Assembly (NCBI RefSeq): GCF_003966895.1
Contig: NZ_AP018449.1
Coordinates: 2,559,501 to 2,623,500 of the forward strand
Source: Methylomusa anaerophila
GTDB taxonomy: Bacteria; Bacillota; Negativicutes; Sporomusales; Sporomusaceae
Reading direction: 5' to 3'
Length of the DNA: 64,000 nucleotides
Shown: positions 51,821-61,649 of the stretch, piece by piece
Numbering within the stretch: position 1 is the stretch's first letter
How the letters are laid out: every line of letters starts with the position of its first letter
Notes under the pieces: model-generated
Seen by the model: the letters and a program-made list of their open reading frames with translations, nothing else
What the model was told of the DNA's origin: nothing
The model's database searches: none
Translations under genes and position numbers: made by a program

Positions 51821-51996
51821 TAAACTATTTTCTATCTTAATTTTCGTGCTGCTGGGGCTTTCGTGCTGTTCCGAACTGCGGCAGGCTTACATGTATACTT
51901 TTTTGCTTTGGCTAAAACATATTGACACTCCAGGCCTGGCCGCATATAATTTTTGGTGGATTGTATACATAATTTGAATTTATAAGGGTGAGATAA

Positions 51997-52662
51997 TTGA
52001 ACTTTGATTTTGACTTGATTGTCCGCTCGTTTCCCCTGTTATTAATGGGGGCGGGCGTTACCATTCAAATCACCGTTCTTAGTGTTGGTTTCGGCTTATT
52101 TATCGGTATGTTTATGGGTATGGCCCGTTTGTCGAAGGTTTGGGCAATCAAAGCTTTGGCTGCGGTTTATGTGGATTTTATTCGCGGTACCCCGCTTCTG
52201 GTGCAAATTTTCATTATTTACTTTGCTTTGCCCCTAGTATTAGGTCAGCGTATTGATCCTTTTTTTGCCGCCATTACCGCCTGCAGTATTAATAGCGGCG
52301 CTTATTTGGCCGAAATTTTCCGGGCCGGTATCCAGTCCATCGACCAAGGGCAGATGGAGGCCGGCCGATCGCTGGGTATGACTTGGGCCCAGACTATGCG
52401 CTATATTATTTTGCCACAGGCATTTAAACGGATTATTCCGCCTTTGGGTAACGAGTTCATTGCCATGTTAAAAGATTCTTCTTTGGTATCGGTTATCGGC
52501 TTTGAAGAGCTTACCCGTCGCGGTCAAATGATTATTGCCCGCACGTATGGATCTTTTGAAATCTGGCTGACAGTGGCTTTTATTTATCTTATTATGACGC
52601 TGACCATATCCCGCCTGGTGGATTATCTTGAGCGGAGGTACAAAATTGATGATAAGCATTAA
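51997..52662 (+). CDS. glnP: amino acid ABC transporter permease
   Basis: A TTG start after AGGGTGAG gives 221 residues with about five membrane segments. The HisMQ-type permease block is [20 protein letters not shown] and the cytoplasmic EAA loop reads [20 protein letters not shown]. It works with GlnH and GlnQ. It overlaps glnQ by 14 bases. Confidence 0.92.
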   Translation: MNFDFDLIVRSFPLLLMGAGVTIQITVLSVGFGLFIGMFMGMARLSKVWAIKALAAVYVDFIRGTPLLVQIFIIYFALPLVLGQRIDPFFAAITACSINSGAYLAEIFRAGIQSIDQGQMEAGRSLGMTWAQTMRYIILPQAFKRIIPPLGNEFIAMLKDSSLVSVIGFEELTRRGQMIIARTYGSFEIWLTVAFIYLIMTLTISRLVDYLERRYKIDDKH

Positions 52663-53368
52663 CAACCTTCATAAAAAATTTGGCGGGCTGCATGTGTTGA
52701 AAGGGGTCAGCGCCCATATCAACGAGCAGGAGGTAGTGGTTATTATCGGCCCCAGCGGTTCAGGGAAAAGTACGCTTTTACGCTGCATCAATTACCTGGA
52801 GCAGCCTACGGAAGGGGAAATTATTGTTGACGGCATTCCCTTAAATAACGAAGCAAATATCAACAAAGTCCGGGAAGAAGTCGGCATGGTGTTCCAGCGA
52901 TTTAACCTGTTCCCGCATATGACCGTATTGGAAAATATCACCTTAGCGCCGGCGAAAGTACGTAATGTGTCCCGGGCGGAGGCGGAACAAACCGCTCTTG
53001 GTTTACTCGCGAAAGTCGGTCTTGCCGATAAAGCTAACTCCTATCCGGACCAACTGTCCGGCGGGCAGCAGCAGCGGGTGGCTATTGCCAGAGCCCTGGC
53101 TATGCGTCCCAAGGTTATGCTGTTTGACGAACCCACATCCGCCCTTGATCCGGAGATGATTAAAGAAGTGCTGGATGTTATGAAAGCTCTGGCCAATGAA
53201 GGAATGACCATGGTGGTGGTTACTCACGAAATGGGTTTTGCCCGCGAGGTAGGCGACAGGGTCATCTTTATGGATGAGGGCCGAATTGTTGAGGAAGGTA
53301 ATCCGAATGAGATTTTTTTAAACGCGAAAGAAGAGAGGACACAGACTTTTCTGTCGAAAATATTATAG
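52649..53368 (+). CDS. glnQ: amino acid ABC transporter ATP-binding protein
   Basis: The ATG at 52649 after GGAGGT gives 239 residues. Walker A is GPSGSGKST, the signature is [15 protein letters not shown], Walker B is [14 protein letters not shown] and the H-loop is [10 protein letters not shown]. This is a typical polar amino acid transporter ATPase. Confidence 0.94.
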   Translation: MISINNLHKKFGGLHVLKGVSAHINEQEVVVIIGPSGSGKSTLLRCINYLEQPTEGEIIVDGIPLNNEANINKVREEVGMVFQRFNLFPHMTVLENITLAPAKVRNVSRAEAEQTALGLLAKVGLADKANSYPDQLSGGQQQRVAIARALAMRPKVMLFDEPTSALDPEMIKEVLDVMKALANEGMTMVVVTHEMGFAREVGDRVIFMDEGRIVEEGNPNEIFLNAKEERTQTFLSKIL

Positions 53369-53398
53369 CTCCTCCCGCCGGGAAGTTACATTGTTACA

Positions 53399-53427
53399 TT
53401 GACATGAATCCCAATTTATGTTATAAT
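53399..53427 (+). promoter_or_regulatory. consensus sigma-A promoter of the cold-shock gene
   Basis: TTGACA (53399-53404), a 17-base spacer and TATAAT (53422-53427) are a perfect housekeeping promoter. About 50 bases of leader separate it from the csp start. Confidence 0.85.
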
Positions 53428-53479
53428 CCCATCTGTGGCCAACGATTGGCCTGTAGTTCAATCTTAGGAGGAGTTTCAA

Positions 53480-53677
53480 ATGATTGGAAAAGTTAAATGG
53501 TTTAGCGCGGAAAAAGGGTACGGTTTTATTGAAAGGGAAGATGGTGGCGACGTATTCGTTCATTTTTCCGCTATCCAGGATCAAGGATTTAAAACCTTGA
53601 ATGAAGGTCAACAAGTAGAATTTGATATTGTCGAAGGCGCACGCGGACCGCAAGCTGCCAACGTATATAAAGTATAA
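53480..53677 (+). CDS. cspA: cold-shock protein
   Basis: The 65-residue single OB-fold protein has both RNA-binding motifs: KGYGFIER and VFVHFSAI. It acts as an RNA chaperone. TAGGAGGAG precedes the ATG. A strong promoter and terminator make it a single-gene unit. Confidence 0.96.
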   Translation: MIGKVKWFSAEKGYGFIEREDGGDVFVHFSAIQDQGFKTLNEGQQVEFDIVEGARGPQAANVYKV

Positions 53678-53692
53678 TTGCTTGTTTGTCCC

Positions 53693-53714
53693 AACCCGGC
53701 GGTAACGCCGGGTT
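53693..53714 (+). terminator. terminator after the cold-shock gene
   Basis: AACCCGGCG-GTAA-CGCCGGGTT is a perfect 9-bp stem followed by ATTTAATTT. Confidence 0.8.
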
Positions 53715-53835
53715 ATTTAATTTACAAATTAAATAATTATTGAATTTTATGAACTTTTGGACAGGAATTTTTATACTAATAGGGAATACTAAATAACAAG
53801 GGTAACTACTTAAGTTGTAAGTCGTCAAATGCCTC

Positions 53836-54065
53836 GAACTGCTTAGAAATCGTCAGATACCGTTGCATATGAAAAAAACTTATTGCAATGATATTTGCTA
53901 ATTACGGTTCGAACTATCATAGTCAGACCGTAGGCGCGACGACGATTCTGATTTCGTTGACTTAGCATAATAGTTTGTGCGGGGACCTTACGCAAGCGTA
54001 CTGGTTGTACGCTGGAGTGAGGACCGCAGGAGCAACGACGCAGATGGCGGTTTATAAGCAGTTCC
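53836..54065. mobile_element. small terminal-inverted-repeat element, copy 2
   Basis: It starts with GAACTGCTTAGAAATCGTCA and ends with GGCGGTTTATAAGCAGTTCC, which are imperfect inverted repeats. The inside matches copy 1 but has about 40 extra bases (GACGACGATTCTGATTTCGT and following). It stands between the cold-shock gene and hpf and has no reading frame. Confidence 0.65.
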
Positions 54066-54110
54066 CTACTTAAGGTGAAAAGTTATGAATTCAGAAAGGG
54101 GATGCGTAGT

Positions 54111-54656
54111 ATGGCAATTACAGTACGTGGAAAGAACATTGAGATTACATCAGCATTGAAAGACTACGTCGCCAAGCGTGTGGGCAAAATTACCAAGTAT
54201 TTCGACCCCGCCAGCCTGGGTGATATTACTGCAATCCTCACCGTGGAGAAAGGTCGCCACATCGTTGAAGTCACAGCCGCTGTAAACGGACTGCTCTTAC
54301 GGGGCGAAGAGGCCACCAGCGACATGTATGCATCCGTTGATTTGGTGATTGAGAAGCTGGAAAAACAAATTGAAAAATATAAAACCAAACTTTCGCGGAA
54401 ATTCCGTTCCGGTGGTTTTAAAGCCGATCTGACACCGGCGGCAACCTTGGCAAGCGAAGCTGAAGCTTTTGCAGAAGCTGAAGTTGTAAAAACCAAGCGG
54501 TTCGCCGTGAAACCGATGGCCCTGGACGAGGCGATTATGCAGATGAACCTTATCCATCACGATTTTTATGTATTTAGGAATGCGGATACGGAAGAGGTCA
54601 ATGTGATCTATCGACGTAGAGACGGTAATTACGGGCTTATCGAACCTGAATATTAA
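54111..54656 (+). CDS. hpf: ribosome hibernation promoting factor, long form
   Basis: The ATG at 54111 follows AAAGGGG and gives 181 residues. The N-terminal S30AE domain (MAITVRGKNIEITSALKDYV) binds the ribosome decoding site. The C-terminal domain (KRFAVKPMALDEAIMQMNLI, then HHDFYVFRNADTEEVNVIYR) mediates 100S dimer formation. It is probably induced in stationary phase. Confidence 0.94.
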   Translation: MAITVRGKNIEITSALKDYVAKRVGKITKYFDPASLGDITAILTVEKGRHIVEVTAAVNGLLLRGEEATSDMYASVDLVIEKLEKQIEKYKTKLSRKFRSGGFKADLTPAATLASEAEAFAEAEVVKTKRFAVKPMALDEAIMQMNLIHHDFYVFRNADTEEVNVIYRRRDGNYGLIEPEY

Positions 54657-54657
54657 T

Positions 54658-54696
54658 ATAAGCTAAGCCGGGCTTTTATAGCCCGGCTTAGCTTAT
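54658..54696. terminator. terminator after hpf
   Basis: ATAAGCTAAGCCGGGCT and its exact complement form a 17-bp stem around TTTAT. Convergent genes on both sides can use it. A short CAGAATTCAGAATTCAG fragment of the dispersed repeat family follows at about 54704-54726. Confidence 0.75.
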
Positions 54697-54723
54697 AGGT
54701 ATTCAGAATTCAGAATTCAGTAG

Positions 54724-54939
54724 TCAGCGCATTTCCGACCGGCGTTTTATAATAATTTCCGCCAGGGATGCCCTCTCCAGCTCCTGGCCTTTTTGCCCGA
54801 ATTCCTGCCTTGAAATTATGCCTTTCTCAATCAGCAATTCAATGAGGACGGAAATTGCCAGGGTATTTCTATAATCTATGTCCTTCATATCCGCCAACTG
54901 GCCGGCCGCATCAAGAACGCTTTTCACATCACGGTTCAT
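54724..54939 (-). CDS. small helical protein of unknown function
   Basis: GGGAGGTT with a six-base gap precedes ATG at 54939. The 71-residue product (MNRDVKSVLDAAGQLADMKD ... TLAISVLIELLIEKGIISRQ ... IIIKRRSEMR) is helical and charged, with no membrane segment. I do not recognise a family. Confidence 0.65.
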   Translation of the reverse strand: MNRDVKSVLDAAGQLADMKDIDYRNTLAISVLIELLIEKGIISRQEFGQKGQELERASLAEIIIKRRSEMR

Positions 54940-55148
54940 TTGTAACCTCCCGGTAAATATTTACAATTATATATATTTATTATGTGCAATTTGGTGAAAA
55001 AAAATACGATTTGTTGTTAAAATTAAAGATTTGTTTATAAAGTTAGTAAATTGTGAAAATACATTATTGACAACCAAGTATAAATAAATTACATTTTTAA
55101 GAGAGAATTAAATATTTATTATTTATTTTTTGTTAAAAGGCACTAAAC

Positions 55149-55214
55149 GATTGTGAATGTTCTTTTATTCACAATCACAAGTAATATCTTCGAAAGACTA
55201 TTTCGAAGATATTA
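55149..55214. promoter_or_regulatory. two inverted repeats upstream of the hydrogenase operon
   Basis: GATTGTGAAT (55149-55158) pairs with ATTCACAATC (55167-55176). TAATATCTTCGAAA (55182-55195) pairs with 55201-55214. The first has TTGTGAA/TTCACAA halves like the redox regulator Rex, but the halves are ten bases apart instead of four. The second ends 45 bases before the hydA start. The remaining AT-rich part of the 54940-55258 gap holds nothing else I can name. Confidence 0.5.
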
Positions 55215-55258
55215 CGGCGAATTCATTCACTTTATTTTTTTATAGGGAGGTTTCATAT

Positions 55259-56518
55259 TTGAAAGGATTTCAAACACAGGAGTTAACCCGCGTAGTTGAA
55301 ATCGACCGCAATACCTGTAAAGGCTGCGATTCCTGTAAGGCGTTCTGCCCATCAGCGGCAATCGACGGCAAATACGGTGCTGTGCATAAAATTGACAGCG
55401 AAAAATGTATTAATTGCGGTCAGTGTTTGGTGAACTGTCCTTTTGGTGCGCCGAAGGATACAGTTGACGCTGTTGACAGGGTAATTGACAAACTGAAGAA
55501 CAAGCAAGTGACTGTTGTCGGTACCATCGCACCGGCCGTACGGGTTGCCATCGGCGAAGAATTCGGGATGGAGCCGGGCAGTCTGGTCACCGAGAAGCTT
55601 TATGGCGCATTAAAGCAAGCAGGTTTTAAGGTTCTTGATACCAATTTTACCGCCGATCAGACAATTATGGAAGAAGGCATGGAACTCATCGGCAAGATCC
55701 GTCACTACGCCCTGGGCGAGCCGGCGGCAGGTCATCTGGGTCCATTGCCGCAATTTACTTCCTGTTGTCCGGCGTGGATCCGGTATACCGAATTATATTA
55801 TCCTGAACTTATTCCCAATTTATCATCTGCCAAGTCGCCGATGATGATGGCCGGTGCCCTGGCTAAGACTTACGGCGCAAAAGAAGTTTGGAAAATAAAG
55901 CCCGAAGACATTTATATGGTTGGTATCATGCCCTGTACCGCGAAAAAATTTGAAGCATCCCGCCCCGAGTTTGCAAGTGCCGCCCACTACTGGACTACGC
56001 AAGGCAAAAGCGGACAGTATCCGGATGTGGATGTAGTGCTTACCACCAGGGATCTTGCCCGTCTCTTTAAAAAGTTGAACATTGACGTTAAGACTGTGCC
56101 GGAATTTACCGATCAGGACAATCCTTTGGCCCAATATAGCGGCGCCGGTACTATCTTTGGCAATACCGGCGGTGTAATGGAAGCCGCCCTCCGGACTGCG
56201 TATTTCGTCATTACCGGCAAAGAGCTTGACATACTGGAATTTAAACCGGTCCGGGGACTTGCCGGCGTGAAGGAAGCCGACGTCCCGCTGAAAGATGCCA
56301 AAACCGGCAAGGAAATTACGCTGAAAGTAGCTGTGGCTCATGGCATTAAGGATAATGTGAAACCGCTTCTTGAGCAGGTTAAAGCCGGCAAATCGCCCTA
56401 TCATTTCATTGAGGTCATGAACTGCCCAGGGGGCTGTGTCAATGGCGGCGGCCAGCCGATCAACCCGATGGGCACATCCTGGCTGGACAAGGCGAAAGCC
56501 ATATTGCCCTGGTCATAA
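55259..56518 (+). CDS. hydA: [FeFe] hydrogenase catalytic subunit
   Basis: A TTG at 55259 after GGGAGG gives 419 residues; earlier in-frame starts lack a ribosome site and would add unrelated sequence. Two 4Fe-4S clusters (CKGCDSCKAFC, CINCGQCLVNC) precede the H-cluster motifs FTSCCPAWI, MPCTAKKFEASRPEF and NCPGGCVNGGGQP. The compact ferredoxin-type layout resembles periplasmic Desulfovibrio hydrogenase. It lacks its own signal peptide and should be exported with the Tat-signal small subunit encoded next. Confidence 0.94.
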   Translation: MKGFQTQELTRVVEIDRNTCKGCDSCKAFCPSAAIDGKYGAVHKIDSEKCINCGQCLVNCPFGAPKDTVDAVDRVIDKLKNKQVTVVGTIAPAVRVAIGEEFGMEPGSLVTEKLYGALKQAGFKVLDTNFTADQTIMEEGMELIGKIRHYALGEPAAGHLGPLPQFTSCCPAWIRYTELYYPELIPNLSSAKSPMMMAGALAKTYGAKEVWKIKPEDIYMVGIMPCTAKKFEASRPEFASAAHYWTTQGKSGQYPDVDVVLTTRDLARLFKKLNIDVKTVPEFTDQDNPLAQYSGAGTIFGNTGGVMEAALRTAYFVITGKELDILEFKPVRGLAGVKEADVPLKDAKTGKEITLKVAVAHGIKDNVKPLLEQVKAGKSPYHFIEVMNCPGGCVNGGGQPINPMGTSWLDKAKAILPWS

Positions 56519-56556
56519 CGTGTTGAATCTCGTATTTCTCAGTCATGGATTGCCTC

Positions 56557-56690
56557 GAATTGCTCAAAAATCGTCAGATACCGTTGCATATGAGAAAAAC
56601 TTATTGAATATCAACTTAATAATCATTTATGATCAATCATAGTCAGACCGTCTAGGCGCGACGACGATTCTGATTTCGTTGTCCAACTTA
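56557..56690. mobile_element. small repeat element, copy 3 (3' end missing)
   Basis: GAATTGCTCAAAAATCGTCA, AGATACCGTTGCATATGA, AGTCAGACCGTCTAGGCGCG and ACGACGATTCTGATTTCGTT match copies 1 and 2. The right third with the terminal repeat is absent. It sits between hydA and the small-subunit gene, inside the presumed operon. Confidence 0.6.
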
Positions 56691-56726
56691 AAGTGATAAG
56701 TTAATTGTTTATATAGGAGGTTTAGT

Positions 56727-57038
56727 ATGGCCCGTTATGATTATATTGAAAAAGCCGTGAAAGTTACCCGGCGGGAGTTTCTCGGTGTTTTGGGAGTAGC
56801 CGGCGCTGTTTTGTGGACAGGCGCCTATGTGGCCACCGATTTAGTGCAGGACCGGACCAAATATATTAAAATGAGAACCAAGGGACTCTACCAAGATGAC
56901 AATAAAGCTAAAATTCGTCAAAGCCACAACAACAAGGCTGTGCAGGATGTGTACGCCAAGTTCGCGGAAAAACCCCTCAGCCACTTGGCCGAAGAGCTGT
57001 TTCATACCAAGTACGTTAACCGGACCAAGTTAGGGTAA
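56727..57038 (+). CDS. hydB: [FeFe] hydrogenase small subunit with Tat signal
   Basis: The 103-residue protein carries a twin-arginine motif (TRREFLGVLG, residues 14-23) followed by a hydrophobic stretch (VAGAVLWTGAYVA). The rest (KYIKMRTKGLYQDDNKAKIR, HNNKAVQDVYAKFAEKPLSH) matches the iron hydrogenase small subunit. It should carry folded HydA across the membrane. ATAGGAGG precedes the ATG. Confidence 0.92.
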   Translation: MARYDYIEKAVKVTRREFLGVLGVAGAVLWTGAYVATDLVQDRTKYIKMRTKGLYQDDNKAKIRQSHNNKAVQDVYAKFAEKPLSHLAEELFHTKYVNRTKLG

Positions 57039-57055
57039 AGGAGGAGAAAACTAAT

Positions 57056-57757
57056 ATGAGTCAACATGATGAGCACGGCCCGCGGGTGTTAAAGCACCCT
57101 TTGATTTCCCGACTGTTTCATTGGGGACTGATTTTTGGATTTTTACCGGCGGCTGTAACCGGTTTCTTTATCTGGCTTAAGCCTTTCAACGACGATATAC
57201 AGAATCTGCTCATGCAAATCCATATTGTGGGTGCCGTCATTCTATCCGTTTCCGTCATTTTATTTTCCCTATTTGCATTGGACCGGATCGTGGCTTTTAC
57301 TCGCAGGATCTTCACCTGGGATGAACGGGATAAAGGCTGGATGATGGTCCAGGGCGGCTATCCCCAGAAAATGCTCCTGGGCAAGATAATTCCTGTGCCG
57401 CCAATGGGTAAGATAAATTCCGGTCAAAAGATTTTCGGTATCTGTTTGCTGTTTGGCGGTGCCATCCTGATTGTTACCGGCTGGGTGCTTTACGCCTTCC
57501 TTCCGGTCGCTCCCAAACTCGTAATGTACTGGTTTGACCAGGCCCATCTGGTATTGGGAATTTTCCTCGGTTTGTTCATGATTGTTCACATATTCCTTGG
57601 AATCTACAACTGGGGTGAATTCCTGGCCATGTTCGGCGATGGCACTCAACCTCTCCATGAAGCTGAGCACCACAACCCGGTATGGGTAGAAAACGAGATT
57701 GAACCAGTGAATAAGGGCGGTATTGTCAGTACCCCCGGGCACCATCACGCAGGTTAA
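57056..57757 (+). CDS. membrane cytochrome b subunit of the hydrogenase
   Basis: The 233-residue protein has four hydrophobic segments (LIFGFLPAAVTGFFIWL; IVGAVILSVSVILFSLFAL; IFGICLLFGGAILIVTGWVL; LVLGIFLGLFMIVHIFLGIY). His residues within or near them (FHWG, HIVG, AHLV, VHIF) suit two b hemes. It resembles formate dehydrogenase gamma/NrfD-independent b561-type subunits. It should pass electrons between HydA and the quinone pool. The His-rich tail ends in GHHHAG. Confidence 0.88.
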   Translation: MSQHDEHGPRVLKHPLISRLFHWGLIFGFLPAAVTGFFIWLKPFNDDIQNLLMQIHIVGAVILSVSVILFSLFALDRIVAFTRRIFTWDERDKGWMMVQGGYPQKMLLGKIIPVPPMGKINSGQKIFGICLLFGGAILIVTGWVLYAFLPVAPKLVMYWFDQAHLVLGIFLGLFMIVHIFLGIYNWGEFLAMFGDGTQPLHEAEHHNPVWVENEIEPVNKGGIVSTPGHHHAG

Positions 57758-57787
57758 CAAAAACTCGCATAGTAAAATACAAAGGTT

Positions 57788-57818
57788 AAAAACAGCCGGC
57801 TGAATGCCGGCTGTTTTT
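57788..57818. terminator. terminator after the hydrogenase operon
   Basis: AAAAACAGCCGGC-TGAAT-GCCGGCTGTTTTT is a perfect 13-bp stem with A and T flanks. Confidence 0.85.
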
Positions 57819-57913
57819 GACTTTTCATACCCATTCTGTTAAAATCATATATTAGAGCATGTTTTCTTGTATTTCTAATATTTCTTGTATTTGTATTGCC
57901 GGGAGTTGATAAC

Positions 57914-60424
57914 TTGTTAAAGTTCATAAAGAATCTATTTGGTGACGATAACGAAAAAGAAATTAAACGCATGCAGAAAATCGTCGCGCAAATTAACGGC
58001 ATTGAACCTGAACTAACGAATATGAGCGACGCATCCCTGACAGCTAAAACAGGCGAATTCAGGCGTCGATTGGAAAAAGACCAGCCTCTGGATGATATTC
58101 TGCCTGAGGCATTCGCTGTAGTCAGGGAGGCATCCCGCCGGGTACTGGCCATGCGACATTTTGACGTCCAGTTACTTGGCGGCATTACCCTGCATGAGGG
58201 TAAAATCTCCGAAATGCGTACCGGTGAAGGGAAAACTTTGGTAGCTACCTTGCCGGTTTATTTAAATGCCCTCACCGGCCGGGGAGTTCACGTAGTCACC
58301 GTTAATGACTACCTGGCCCGCCGGGATAGCGAGTGGATGGGGAAATTGTACCGCTTTTTGGGGCTGTCGGTTGGCCTTATTATTCATGGCCTTGACTATG
58401 ATGAACGGCGTATGGCGTACAATGCCGACGTTACTTACGGCACCAACAATGAATTCGGCTTTGATTATCTGCGGGATAACATGGTAATTCATGCGGAACA
58501 AATGGTGCAGCGGCCGCTTCATTACGCCATCGTCGACGAAGTGGACAGCATTTTGGTCGACGAAGCCCGAACCCCGCTTATTATCTCGGGACCAGGCGAG
58601 AAATCAACCGACAAATACTATGTTTTGGCTAAAGTTGTACCCAAACTTAAAGAGGGCGAAGACTACACCATTGACGAAAAGGCCCATGCCGTCCTTCCCA
58701 CCGAAGCCGGCATTGCCAAGGTGGAAAAGCTGCTCAACGTAACCAACTTGTACGAAAGCGACAATATGGAACTTTCCCACCATTTCAATCAGGCGCTGCG
58801 AGCCCATGCCCTGATGAAACGGGATAAGGATTACGTAGTTAAAGACGGGGAAGTTATTATCGTTGACGAATTTACCGGCCGGCTGATGTTTGGCCGGCGC
58901 TATTCTGACGGGCTCCATCAGGCTATCGAAGCCAAGGAAGGAGTCAAGATTGAACGGGAAAGCCAAACCCTGGCCGCAATTACCTTCCAAAATTATTTCC
59001 GGATGTATGGCAAGCTGGCCGGCATGACAGGCACAGCCAAAACCGAGGAACCGGAATTCCGCAAAATTTACGGCCTGGATGTTATCGTCGTTCCCACCAA
59101 CAAAAACTCCGTTCGCGAGGACCTGCCCGACGTTATTTATAAGACCAAGCGGGCCAAATATAAGGCTGTTGTGGAGGAAATTGTCCAGCGGTACGCCAAA
59201 GGGCAACCTATGCTGGTGGGTACAACTTCCATCGCCCAGTCGGAAGACTTGTCTTCCATGTTGAAAAAACGCGGCGTTACCCACAACGTACTAAACGCCA
59301 AATACCATGAAATGGAGGCCCAGATTGTGGCTCAAGCCGGCCAAATGGGCGCCGTTACCATCGCCACCAATATGGCCGGCCGTGGTACCGACATTGTACT
59401 GGGAGACGGTGTTCCGGCTTTGGGCGGACTTCACATTATCGGTACGGAACGGCATGAAAGCCGGCGTATTGATAACCAGCTCCGCGGCCGGTCCGGACGT
59501 CAGGGTGACCCGGGATCTTCCCGTTTTTACCTGTCGCTGGAAGATGATCTCATGCGGTTGTTTGGCTCCGACAATATTGCCAGCATCATGGATAAACTGG
59601 GTATGGAAGAAGACGAGCCGATAGAGCACTCCCTTATTACCCGCTCCATTGAGCAGGCGCAGAAGAAAGTCGAAGCCAAAAACTTTGACATTAGAAAGTA
59701 TGTTCTTGAATATGATAATGTTATGAACCAGCAGCGGGAGGTTATCTATAGCCAGCGCCGCAAAATTTTGGTTGGCGACAATCTGAAGGATAATATCTTC
59801 CTCATGATGGAAAAGATTATCGACCATGGTATGGATGTTTACGCCAACGAGAAAATCTATCCGGAAGAATGGGATTATAACGGACTGATCGAGTACTGCG
59901 AAGGTTTCTTTGCCCCCGAGGGACAATTGAAAGTTGATGACCTCGACAAACTAAGCCGGGTGGAGCTTAAAGAAGAACTGGTGCGGGTGGCAACTACCGC
60001 TTATGATGGCAGGGAGGCGCTGTTCGGAGCAGACAACATGCGGGAACTGGAAAAAGTAGTCATGCTAAAAGTGGTTGACACCAAGTGGATCGACCATCTT
60101 GACGCCATGGAAATGCTTCGCCAGGGTATCGGACTGCGGGCTTACGGCCAGAAAGACCCGCTTATCGAGTACAAAATCGAAGCTTTCGATATGTTCCAGC
60201 AGATGATTGACCATGTTCAGGAAGATATTGTCCGCTACATGTTCCATGTCAATATTATTTCGCAAACCCAGTTGCAGGACCACCTGCAGGAAGCCCAAAC
60301 CAGCCACGGCGAGGAAGAGGCTCCCAAGCAACCCATCGTGAACAAGAAAGAAGTCGGCCGTAATGAGTGGTGCCCCTGCGGCAGCGGTAAGAAATACAAA
60401 CACTGCTGCGGCCGCAATCAATAA
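57914..60424 (+). CDS. secA: protein translocase ATPase SecA
   Basis: A TTG at 57914, nine bases after GGGAG, gives 836 residues starting (M)[24 protein letters not shown] at 57896 is a weaker option. Walker A is MRTGEGKT, the DEAD-type box is [13 protein letters not shown], and the second motor domain has [15 protein letters not shown] and [20 protein letters not shown]. The C-terminal zinc site is [13 protein letters not shown]. SecA drives preproteins through SecYEG. Confidence 0.96.
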   Translation: MLKFIKNLFGDDNEKEIKRMQKIVAQINGIEPELTNMSDASLTAKTGEFRRRLEKDQPLDDILPEAFAVVREASRRVLAMRHFDVQLLGGITLHEGKISEMRTGEGKTLVATLPVYLNALTGRGVHVVTVNDYLARRDSEWMGKLYRFLGLSVGLIIHGLDYDERRMAYNADVTYGTNNEFGFDYLRDNMVIHAEQMVQRPLHYAIVDEVDSILVDEARTPLIISGPGEKSTDKYYVLAKVVPKLKEGEDYTIDEKAHAVLPTEAGIAKVEKLLNVTNLYESDNMELSHHFNQALRAHALMKRDKDYVVKDGEVIIVDEFTGRLMFGRRYSDGLHQAIEAKEGVKIERESQTLAAITFQNYFRMYGKLAGMTGTAKTEEPEFRKIYGLDVIVVPTNKNSVREDLPDVIYKTKRAKYKAVVEEIVQRYAKGQPMLVGTTSIAQSEDLSSMLKKRGVTHNVLNAKYHEMEAQIVAQAGQMGAVTIATNMAGRGTDIVLGDGVPALGGLHIIGTERHESRRIDNQLRGRSGRQGDPGSSRFYLSLEDDLMRLFGSDNIASIMDKLGMEEDEPIEHSLITRSIEQAQKKVEAKNFDIRKYVLEYDNVMNQQREVIYSQRRKILVGDNLKDNIFLMMEKIIDHGMDVYANEKIYPEEWDYNGLIEYCEGFFAPEGQLKVDDLDKLSRVELKEELVRVATTAYDGREALFGADNMRELEKVVMLKVVDTKWIDHLDAMEMLRQGIGLRAYGQKDPLIEYKIEAFDMFQQMIDHVQEDIVRYMFHVNIISQTQLQDHLQEAQTSHGEEEAPKQPIVNKKEVGRNEWCPCGSGKKYKHCCGRNQ

Positions 60425-60437
60425 AGTCTAAGAATAA

Positions 60438-60482
60438 GGAACGAACCGCAGAGACACGGAGGACACAGAGGGACACAGAGAA
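60438..60482. repeat. GGACACAGAG-type short repeats
   Basis: The secA-prfB gap holds CGCAGAGACACGGAGGACAC followed by further AGAGGGACACAGAG units. Similar short runs are common dispersed intergenic sequences in many bacteria. No function is inferred. Confidence 0.4.
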
Positions 60483-60507
60483 ATAAAAAAGGCTGGAGTT
60501 GAGAGTA

Positions 60508-61618
60508 TTGCTGTTGGAGGAATTGAAAGGGCCCATTGACGTGTTGGCCCAAAGATTAAATGAAATGAGGGTTTCTCTTTGACGTTGCCGGTAAGGGAGA
60601 ACAGATAGAAGAACTGGAGGACCGCATTGGTTCTCACGGGTTTTGGGACGACCCGGATACAGCCCATAAAATTATGCAGGAATTGACCAGGCTCAAGGAC
60701 AGTATTAGCGAATATCAGGGAATGGCCAACCGTCAGAGCGACCTGGCTGTTCTCTGGGAACTGGGCATGGAAGAAGGAGACGATTCCCTGTACCAGGAAA
60801 TTGACGCCACATTAAAAGAACTGGCGAAGGATATGGAACGCCTGGAACTAAACCTTCTTCTCGCCGGCGAATACGACGGCAATGACGCCATTTTGACTCT
60901 TCACGCCGGGGCGGGCGGAACTGAGGCTCAGGACTGGGCCCAAATGTTGCTGCGGATGTATGTACGCTGGGCGGAAGACAAAGGCTACAAGATAGAAACC
61001 ATCGACTTTTTGGCCGGCGATGAAGCCGGCGTGAAAAGCGTGACGATACAGGTAGCCGGCCGTAATGCCTACGGCTACCTGAAGGCGGAAAAAGGCGTAC
61101 ACCGTCTTGTCCGCATTTCCCCCTTCGATGCCAGCGGCCGGCGGCATACTTCCTTTGCCGCCGTTGACATCATGCCGGAAATCGATGACTCGGTGGAAGT
61201 CAACATCAACCCCGTTGACCTGAGGGTGGATACTTACCGGGCCAGCGGCGCCGGCGGCCAGCACATTAACAAGACCGACTCGGCGGTGCGTATGACCCAT
61301 ATGCCCACAGGCATCGTGGTTCAATGCCAAAGTGAGCGTTCCCAGATTCAGAACCGGGATAAATGTATGCGCCTCTTACGCGCCAAACTGTTTGAACTGG
61401 AACGCCGGCGGCAGGAAGAAAAAAAGGCGGAAATCGGCGGCGAGTATCAGGCGATTGAATGGGGAAGCCAGATTCGCTCTTACGTGTTTCATCCCTATAA
61501 TTTAGTTAAGGATCACCGTACCGGGGCTGAAACCGGCAACGTCCAGGCCGTGATGGACGGCGAAATCGATTTGTTTATTGAAGCCTATCTTAAAAATAAC
61601 ATAAGCAGTAAAAGCTAG
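60508..61618 (+). CDS. prfB: peptide chain release factor 2 with programmed +1 frameshift
   Basis: Translation starts at TTG 60508 (GGAG upstream), reads MLLEELKGPIDVLAQRLNEM, RVSL and meets TGA at 60580. The site CTT-TGA-C with an AGGG nine bases ahead is the classic RF2 frameshift signal. A +1 shift continues from GAC at 60581 (DVAGKGEQIEELEDRIGSHG) to 61618, giving 369 residues. The recognition motif SPFDASGRRHTSFA and the catalytic GGQ (ASGAGGQHINKTDSAVRMTH) are present. RF2 reads UGA and so autoregulates. Confidence 0.95.
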
Positions 61619-61649
61619 AATGGAGATTCTCGCATAAGGAGCGGAGCTT

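Noticed and set aside
58604..59926. Long minus-strand frames antisense to secA
   Set aside because: Shadow frames created by the codon bias of secA; no start sites or family features.
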